Shown here: in pieces, positions 1-4,914 of the stretch
Position numbering within the stretch: the stretch's first letter is position 1
Layout: each line of letters opens with the position of its first letter
DNA from: Clostridia bacterium
Lineage (GTDB): Bacteria > Bacillota > Clostridia > Oscillospirales > CAG-272
Reading direction: 5' to 3'
Length of the DNA: 7,505 nucleotides
Assembly (NCBI GenBank): GCA_900770145.1
Contig: CAAGJL010000009.1
Coordinates: 1 to 7,505, forward strand
Position numbers and translations under genes: made by a program
The notes under the pieces: generated by a model
Database searches by the model: none
What the model saw: only the letters and a program-made list of their open reading frames with translations
What the model was told of the DNA's origin: nothing

Positions 1-19
1 ACGTGTGCTCTTCCGATCT
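1..19. other. Residual Illumina sequencing adapter at the contig end
   Basis: The first 19 bases, ACGTGTGCTCTTCCGATCT, are identical to the 3' end of the standard Illumina TruSeq read-2 adapter as I know it. The T at position 20 could be the T/A ligation junction or genuine sequence. The hydrogenase reading frame runs on through the adapter without a stop, adding about six meaningless residues (DRKSTR) to the conceptual protein. This should be trimmed; it marks a contig end, not a natural gene end. Confidence 0.95.
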
Positions 20-735
20 TTCAGTCCCGTGATGACCTGCCCCAGCTTGGCATAGGTAAACTGGCTGGAAATAGAGGGCGCGACCACGGCAAAGACCTTG
101 TACTTGGCGTTGCGCTCGCTCTTTTTGATCATGTCGATCACGTTGAGAATGAAGGACTTGTCCGTAATGGCACCGAAGGGGCAGGCATACACGCAGGCGC
201 CGCAGGAGATGCACTTGGAATTGTCGATGCTCGCCTGCTTCTCGTCACCCATGGAGATTGCCTTGATCTTGCAGGCGGATTCGCAGGGGCGGCGGTAGTT
301 GTGAATGGCGCTGTACGGGCAGACCTTGGCGCAGGCGCCGCACTCCTTGCATTTGCTCTTGTCGATATGCGCTACGTGATCCTCATCAAAGCTGATGGCG
401 CCGAACCGGCAGACATCCCCGCCACGGCGCGCCAGGCACCCGCGACAGGCGTTGGTCACTTCATACCCGCCGACCGGGCACTCATCGCACGCGATGTCGA
501 TAACCTCGATCACGTTCGGGTTTTTGGGGTCTCCGCCCATGGCGATTTTCACCCGCTCGGTCAGAATTGCCCGCTCCTTATATACACAGCACCGCATGGT
601 CGGCACCTTGCCGGGCACAATGGTTTTCGGAATGTCAATGGCGGTTTCCGGAAGTCTGCCCGCCCAAGCCTCTCTTGCAACCTCCCGCAACACCTTGTAC
701 TTCAGGTGCTGTACTTTGGTATCAAATTTTTTCAT
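20..735 (-). CDS. [FeFe]-hydrogenase, group B-like, N-terminal Fe-S part (3' truncated)
   Basis: About 239 N-terminal residues of a cytoplasmic, probably ferredoxin-dependent hydrogenase that would reduce protons with fermentation electrons. My translation from the ATG at 735 starts MKKFDTKVQHLKYKVLREVA, then has MRCC (C49, C50), ACDEC (C83, C86), a four-Cys region near C97-C109, a full C-x2-C-x2-C-x3-C-P cluster motif (C129, C132, C135, C139), a C-x3-C pair (C151, C155) and a second full motif (C175, C178, C181, C185). From about residue 213 the sequence VFAVVAPSISSQF begins the H-cluster domain, but the contig ends there, so none of the H-cluster cysteines can be checked. This N-terminal pattern is what I know from group B [FeFe]-hydrogenases. 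The start is supported by GAGGAG at 743-748, 7 bases upstream, which overlaps the stop of the phosphatase gene; the gap between the two genes is 11 bases. One oddity is that the C-x2-C-x4-C-x3-C motif has Gly105 where I expect Cys, and C109 is followed by Arg, not Pro. Confidence 0.88.
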
Positions 736-742
736 CTGTTCG

Positions 743-748
743 CTCCTC
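743..748 (-). promoter_or_regulatory. Ribosome binding site of the group B-like hydrogenase, overlapping the upstream stop
   Basis: On the minus strand GAGGAG lies 7 bases before the ATG at 735 and shares bases with the TGA stop (749-747) of the phosphatase gene. It fixes the hydrogenase start and suggests that terminating ribosomes can reinitiate, coupling the two proteins. Confidence 0.75.
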
Positions 749-1919
749 AGAAATAGCTGACCTTGATTCTCTTTCCCATTTTTTTCAGGCACTCGGAAAG
801 TTCCGCCACCAGGTTCATCTTGATATTGAAGTTAATGGGCAGATCCGGGTTCTGATGTGCGGGGTTGACCGCACGACCCACATAAAAGTTAATATCCGTG
901 GCCTCTTCAAACAAAAGCCTGCTGATCAGTGAAGCTCCGTCATGCTTGAAACTCCACTGCTCATACGACGCGTTGTCCTTCAAATAATCTTTTGCGTATT
1001 CCAGCACCTTATTGATGGTGATGACCCCCTCGGTCACCAGATCCACCCCTTCAATCTCGGCAATCGGGGGGACGTCACTGCGCTCAAAATTCAGGCTTGC
1101 TTTCAGCGGCTTGCCAAGATATTTTGCCGCAATGGAGGAGGTGGTGCCGCCGCAGACGATGTGCTTACCTTCTTTGGAGAAGAACAGCGACATCATACGG
1201 TTGCAGTCATCCCTGTTGGAGGGAGGGCCGAACAGCAGGTTCATCGGAACGCGTTTGCGGATACGGATCACACAGGAAGTGGCGTCATCGCCGGGTTTCC
1301 CCCCATAGAGTTTATTGCACTCGTCCACCAGCATGGTGGAAAGGGTCTTTGCAGTATAACCGCCCGCCGCCAGCGCCTCCATAAAGGAGATGATATCCTC
1401 GCGCTTCCAACCGAAATTATAGGTGCGACCCAGCCCCGCATGCGGGCACCCGTCGCTCATCAGCACAAACAAATCGCCCTCTTTGAGACGAATCTCGGAC
1501 TTGTATATTTTTTTGCCGCCGATATTCATTTCGGTTTTGGGATAATCGTAATTTGTGCCGTCCCGCAGGAGAATGACCTGCGGGTTGTCATACTGAATGA
1601 CCTCCGCGTCGGTATTGTTCACCAGATGCACGATGGTAAAGGTGGAATACGCCACGCCGCGCACCGAGCAGATCGGCAGGGTCGCCGCGATGGTTGCCAC
1701 GCAGTCCTCCAGCGTCAGCCCCTCCGCCATCATCGTGGAAATGATTTTGGAGGTCAGGGTGGAAAGAATGCTTGCTTTTACCCCGCTGCCAAGCCCATCT
1801 GCCAGTACGATCACCGTGGAATTTTCATTTTGCTCTACCACGTCCACGTGGTCTCCGCAAAGTTGTTCTCCTTCGTGGTTGATGCTTTTATAGCCGATGT
1901 CTGCGCACAAATCATTCAT
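747..1919 (-). CDS. SpoIIE/PP2C-type serine phosphatase with extra C-terminal domain
   Basis: A 390-residue soluble protein. Residues about 5-222 form a PP2C-like domain of the SpoIIE family, which removes phosphate from Ser/Thr residues using two metal ions. The expected acidic positions are all there: D23 in CGDH, D41 in ADGLGSG, D156 in SDG, and D211/D212 in PGDDATS; the YSTF segment (91-94) also fits the family. Residues about 225-390 are an additional domain I cannot name. It has a Gly/Thr-rich turn VCGGTTSS (255-262) and a conserved-looking LVTEGVITINKVLEYAKDYL stretch (294-313). There is no membrane segment and no PAS or GAF domain. The ATG at 1919 overlaps the hydS stop by 8 bases (ATGAATGA), with AAGGAG about 10 bases upstream inside hydS. 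The tight coupling suggests that the phosphatase is the output of the HydS sensor; that is inference from gene order and from my knowledge of phosphatase-linked sensory hydrogenases. The phosphoprotein substrate is not visible in this window. Confidence 0.88.
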   Translation of the reverse strand: MNDLCADIGYKSINHEGEQLCGDHVDVVEQNENSTVIVLADGLGSGVKASILSTLTSKIISTMMAEGLTLEDCVATIAATLPICSVRGVAYSTFTIVHLVNNTDAEVIQYDNPQVILLRDGTNYDYPKTEMNIGGKKIYKSEIRLKEGDLFVLMSDGCPHAGLGRTYNFGWKREDIISFMEALAAGGYTAKTLSTMLVDECNKLYGGKPGDDATSCVIRIRKRVPMNLLFGPPSNRDDCNRMMSLFFSKEGKHIVCGGTTSSIAAKYLGKPLKASLNFERSDVPPIAEIEGVDLVTEGVITINKVLEYAKDYLKDNASYEQWSFKHDGASLISRLLFEEATDINFYVGRAVNPAHQNPDLPINFNIKMNLVAELSECLKKMGKRIKVSYF

Positions 1920-3585
1920 CGGTAATCGACTCCTTCAGTTTGGTCAGGGCGATTTTGGTTTCCGCCGCGGTTTCGCCAAGCAGAGAGGCAATTTCCTGCA
2001 CAATACGCATCTGTTTATCCACCACTTTGTCCGCGATTTCTACGGTCTGGCGGCTGATGTCCTCTTTGCGGGCGCGCTCGTTCTGCTCATCGGTGACGTC
2101 GCGCATAATGCCGATCAGCAGGTGGAACTCCTTATCATAAATAACGGTCTGCTCCACATACTTGTCATACTCGGCAAGATATACGCGCTGGTTTTTCACA
2201 CTGTGCTTGGAGTCAAGTACGGTGAGAAAGATTTTGGGGTCCAGAATCCGCACCACCTGATCGCCGAGTACATCGGCGGCGGAGCGGATATTCATAATCT
2301 TACGCGCTGCAAGGTTAATCTGCTGTACTTCCAGTTTTTCGTTCAGCACAATCAGCCCGTTGGGGGTGTTATTGAAAATACTGTCGGAAAAACTCTCCGC
2401 CTTTTCTTTCAGATAAGGCAGGCACATTGAGATTTCCGCCTTGCCCTGATAAATGGCAATCGCTTTGGCGCGACAGGAGTCATACCCGCAGGAGCCGCAG
2501 TTGAGCTCATCCTCCGGTTTGGTTTTTCCCATTTGCAGCAGAATCTCGCGAATCTCCTCCTCGGAGGGCTGCAACCCGGTACGCGCAATCGGTGCAAAAC
2601 TCTTTTTCACCGTCTCGGTGTCGGGCTGGTCCACGAGAAAGTCTTTTTTCCCTGCAACTTCTGCCACCGAAAGATAATCGTGTACCGGTGAGCGATGGTA
2701 TTTTTCCATCACAGGCCCGCCGACACAGCTGCCCGCGCACGCGGACATCTCAATAAAGCAACGGTGAATCTTTCCGCCGGCAATATCCCGGAGAGCCGCA
2801 ATACAGTTCTCCGTGCCGTCAATGGCAAGATAAGTATATCCCGGCGCGTCCTTTGCCATGGTTTTGAGAATCCCGCCCGTGGTCGGGAAAAAGCGCGCGC
2901 GGCTCTCCTCAGAGTAATCTTTTTCCGCCTCCGGGGTCACGCCCGCTTCTTTCATCCACTCGGTCAGTTCCTCAAAGGTCAGCACCGCGTCCACGATTCC
3001 GTAGGTCTCGGCTTCGTCCTTTTTGGCAACGCAGGGGCCGACAAATACCGTTTTGGCGTCCGGATGACGGCGCTTGATGTCGGCGCAGTGCGCCTGCATC
3101 GGCGACATCACGTCGGCAAGATACGGCAACTCTTCCGGAAAGTACTTCTGAATCAGCAGATTGACCGAATGACAGCAGGAGGAAATGAGAATATCCCGAT
3201 CTTCCTCTGCGAGAATCCGCTCGTATTCCCGCTTGACGATGGTAGCGCCCACGGCAGTCTCCTCTGCCCCGGCAAAACCGAGTTTGCAGAGCGCCCTTTC
3301 CATCGCGCCGATGCCAACGCCCTCGTAATTTGCCACAAAGGAGGGCGCAAGGCTGACATAGACCGGCGTGCCGGACTGGATGAGAACCTTGACCTTTTCC
3401 CTCTCGCTGGCAATCTCTTTGGCGTTCTGCGGGCAAATGACGAAACACTGCCCGCAAAGAATACACTCGTTGCTGATAATATGCGCCTGGTTGCCTGAAA
3501 ACCGGATGGATTTGACCGGGCAATGGCGAATACATTTATAGCAGTTTTTGCAGTTGGATTTTTTCAAAGTCAGATATTTTGCCAT
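1912..3585 (-). CDS. hydS: Putative H2/redox-sensing [FeFe]-hydrogenase with PAS domain (HydS-like)
   Basis: A 557-residue cytoplasmic protein. In order it has a 2[4Fe-4S] ferredoxin domain (C12, C15, C18, C22 and C41, C44, C47, C51, both followed by Pro); an H-cluster domain (about 74-320) with the three signature loops in divergent form, SSCCHS (135-140), GPCVAKKDE (183-191) and ACAGSC (282-287), giving ligands C138, C185, C283 and C287; an extra Fe-S motif with C363, C366, C371 and C388; a PAS domain (about 400-498); and a helical tail (about 500-557). The proton-relay cysteine position (C137) is retained, but the usual Pro after the Cys pair is His139, and the Met of the MPC loop is Gly183. 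This architecture is that of the putative sensory group C [FeFe]-hydrogenases such as Ruminococcus albus HydS, which are thought to sense H2 or redox state and not to turn over bulk H2. The start ATG overlaps the upstream stop by one base (TGATG), with AGAGG about 6 bases ahead. The 8-base overlap with the phosphatase gene points to functional coupling. A catalytic role cannot be excluded. Confidence 0.88.
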   Translation of the reverse strand: MAKYLTLKKSNCKNCYKCIRHCPVKSIRFSGNQAHIISNECILCGQCFVICPQNAKEIASEREKVKVLIQSGTPVYVSLAPSFVANYEGVGIGAMERALCKLGFAGAEETAVGATIVKREYERILAEEDRDILISSCCHSVNLLIQKYFPEELPYLADVMSPMQAHCADIKRRHPDAKTVFVGPCVAKKDEAETYGIVDAVLTFEELTEWMKEAGVTPEAEKDYSEESRARFFPTTGGILKTMAKDAPGYTYLAIDGTENCIAALRDIAGGKIHRCFIEMSACAGSCVGGPVMEKYHRSPVHDYLSVAEVAGKKDFLVDQPDTETVKKSFAPIARTGLQPSEEEIREILLQMGKTKPEDELNCGSCGYDSCRAKAIAIYQGKAEISMCLPYLKEKAESFSDSIFNNTPNGLIVLNEKLEVQQINLAARKIMNIRSAADVLGDQVVRILDPKIFLTVLDSKHSVKNQRVYLAEYDKYVEQTVIYDKEFHLLIGIMRDVTDEQNERARKEDISRQTVEIADKVVDKQMRIVQEIASLLGETAAETKIALTKLKESITDE

Positions 3586-3851
3586 CAGGCACCTCTTTCC
3601 GCCAACGCGGGCTTTTTGATCCGCTCCTCAAAAAAATCACGGAAATTTTCTTTGGTGATACCGGTATAGATTTCATCGTTTACCGAGACAGTCACGCCGA
3701 TGCGGTTGCACTTTCCGGTGCAGAAACTGCCGGAAAGCACCACATCGTCCTCCAGATGGTTTTCGGCGACCGCCGCCTCGATCATCGAAACGATTTCGGG
3801 CGCGCCTTTGAGATGGCACGAGCTGCCGACGCAAATCTCAACGAATACCAT
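3585..3851 (-). CDS. Thioredoxin-like [2Fe-2S] ferredoxin, copy 2
   Basis: An 88-residue protein with the fold and cysteine spacing of NuoE/HydC-type [2Fe-2S] proteins. C7 and C12 lie in ICVGSSCHLKG and C44 and C48 in GSFCTGKC, followed by a DFFEE segment near the C-terminus. Such proteins carry single electrons between flavin or Fe-S partners. It is clearly paralogous to the neighbouring 79-residue protein (CVGSSCHLKG against CIGSSCHIKG). It starts 3 bases after that gene's stop, with AAGGTG about 6 bases upstream, and its TGA overlaps the hydS start, so it is probably made in step with HydS. A role in moving electrons to or from the HydS clusters is inferred from position only. The C-terminal tail after about residue 80 (PALAERGA) is longer than in the paralogue. 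Confidence 0.85.
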   Translation of the reverse strand: MVFVEICVGSSCHLKGAPEIVSMIEAAVAENHLEDDVVLSGSFCTGKCNRIGVTVSVNDEIYTGITKENFRDFFEERIKKPALAERGA

Positions 3852-3854
3852 AGT

Positions 3855-4094
3855 TTACACCTTTGCGAGAATCTCTTTCTCGAAGAAGTCCTTCACGGTT
3901 TCGGGCGAGACGGAGAAAAACTTGTCGTCCACCGTTACACATACGCCCTCCTGACATTTTCCCATGCAGAAGGTGCCGCCAAGCTCCACCTTCTCTTTCA
4001 GGGCATTTTCGGAAATCAGATACTGTAACTCCTCTACCACGCGGCGGGAGCCTTTGATATGGCAGGAACTGCCGATACAAACCGTTACTTTCAT
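3855..4094 (-). CDS. Thioredoxin-like [2Fe-2S] ferredoxin, copy 1
   Basis: A 79-residue protein with C6 and C11 in VCIGSSCHIKG and C43 and C47 in GTFCMGKC, the four ligands of a NuoE-like [2Fe-2S] cluster. A fifth cysteine, C52, has no counterpart in the paralogue. The length is close to the whole of a single domain, so this is a stand-alone carrier and not a fragment of a larger subunit. The ATG at 4094 has AAAGGA about 8 bases upstream. It is separated by 50 bases from the kinase gene before it and by only 3 bases from the second [2Fe-2S] gene after it. Its electron partners are unknown; the adjoining hydrogenases are the obvious candidates. Confidence 0.85.
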   Translation of the reverse strand: MKVTVCIGSSCHIKGSRRVVEELQYLISENALKEKVELGGTFCMGKCQEGVCVTVDDKFFSVSPETVKDFFEKEILAKV

Positions 4095-4144
4095 ACTATT
4101 TTCCTTTCAAGCGTGTATTTGAAATCGAAAGAAGAAGCGAAAGA
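4095..4144 (-). other. 50-base spacer, the longest in the operon
   Basis: This is the only intergenic stretch longer than about 20 bases. It holds the AAAGGA ribosome binding site of the first [2Fe-2S] gene and a weak six-base inverted repeat, TTTCAA at 4105-4110 and TTGAAA at 4119-4124, with an 8-base loop. It lacks the GC-rich stem and T-run of an intrinsic terminator, and I see no convincing -35/-10 pair, so transcription probably reads through. Confidence 0.5.
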
Positions 4145-4894
4145 CTATTCGTAATCCACCACGTTGACCCAGGAGAGCAGGAACTGACGTTCCTTTTCGT
4201 TGCCCTTGACCGACTGGGAGGCGGCAACGATGGGCATCCATTTTTCCACATAGCGTTTCTCGGTACCACTCTTTTGGCAGAAGAGATCGAGATACTCTTT
4301 GGCGCCGTCAAAATCGCCGTTCAGCCAGAAGAGCAGGTACGTGCGCGCCACATCCGCAGAGGCGTTGCCCTGCGTGACGTGCGCCCAGTCGAGAATATAC
4401 GGAGTTCCGTCCTCGGCGATAACGATATTGGAGGGGTTGAAATCCCCATGGCAGACTTTGTTGTGTTTCGGCATCCCTTCAAGGCGCGTGTGAAGATCGT
4501 ATCTCGTGGTCGCGTCCAGGTCCGCCGCGCTGATTTTGCGGTTCATTTTATCTTTGAGTTTGGTCAGAAGCGGGCAGGTCTTGGCGTGTACCTGCATTTG
4601 CAGATCCACCAGCAGTTCCAGATACTCGCTCTTTTTCTCCGGGTGCTCTTCCATCAGCTGCGCGAGCGTTTTTCCTTTGATATACTCCGACACGATCGCC
4701 CACTTCCCGTCGATGGTCAGTACCTCTTTGATTTTCGGAATGTGGAGTCCGGTCTCCTCAATGCGCGCCTGATTCAGCGCCTCGTTGAGAACGTCCGCTT
4801 TGGAATAGTCCTTGTCAAAAACCTTGATACAATCTTCGCCGTCGCGATACACGGTCTTGCTGTTCCGCACGGCAATCACTCTGTCCAGTTTCAT
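4145..4894 (-). CDS. APH-family phosphotransferase (aminoglycoside phosphotransferase/choline kinase fold)
   Basis: A 249-residue soluble kinase-like protein. Visible elements are a lysine in the N-lobe (K24 in CIKVF), a possible partner glutamate (E38), a hinge near SEYIKG (69-74), the catalytic loop CHGDFNPSNI (148-157) with D151 and N156, and the metal-binding D169 in ILDW. All parts needed for ATP-dependent phosphotransfer appear to be present. The HGDxxxxN and LDW motifs define the APH/choline kinase family, whose substrates include antibiotics, sugars, choline and proteins; nothing here shows which. Its place between adhE (20-base gap) and the hydrogenase-sensor genes makes drug resistance unlikely and suggests either metabolite phosphorylation or, as inference, action on the same phosphoprotein as the downstream phosphatase. 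The ATG at 4894 has a strong GGGGAGGGAG ribosome binding site just upstream. Confidence 0.85.
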   Translation of the reverse strand: MKLDRVIAVRNSKTVYRDGEDCIKVFDKDYSKADVLNEALNQARIEETGLHIPKIKEVLTIDGKWAIVSEYIKGKTLAQLMEEHPEKKSEYLELLVDLQMQVHAKTCPLLTKLKDKMNRKISAADLDATTRYDLHTRLEGMPKHNKVCHGDFNPSNIVIAEDGTPYILDWAHVTQGNASADVARTYLLFWLNGDFDGAKEYLDLFCQKSGTEKRYVEKWMPIVAASQSVKGNEKERQFLLSWVNVVDYE

Positions 4895-4914
4895 CGTGTT
4901 CTCCCTCCCCTTTC

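Noticed and set aside
301..756. A 151-codon open frame on the plus strand near the left end
   Set aside because: It is the complement of the group B-like hydrogenase, whose minus-strand translation has ordered ferredoxin motifs.
942..1925. A 327-codon open frame on the plus strand
   Set aside because: It lies antisense to the phosphatase gene, has no recognisable motifs and a composition rich in His, Arg and Gln typical of a reversed GC-rich gene. The minus-strand frame has clear PP2C motifs.
2695..3498. A 267-codon open frame on the plus strand
   Set aside because: It is antisense to hydS, whose cysteine motifs and H-cluster loops are unambiguous; the plus frame shows no domain.
1912..3585. 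HydS as the main H2-producing hydrogenase
   Set aside because: The PAS domain, altered active-site loops and link to a phosphatase fit a sensor better; the group B-like gene is the likelier producer, though HydS turnover cannot be excluded from sequence.
4145..4894. Aminoglycoside resistance gene
   Set aside because: Only the general APH fold is visible. The position within a fermentation and hydrogenase operon and the absence of mobile-element signs argue against a resistance role.
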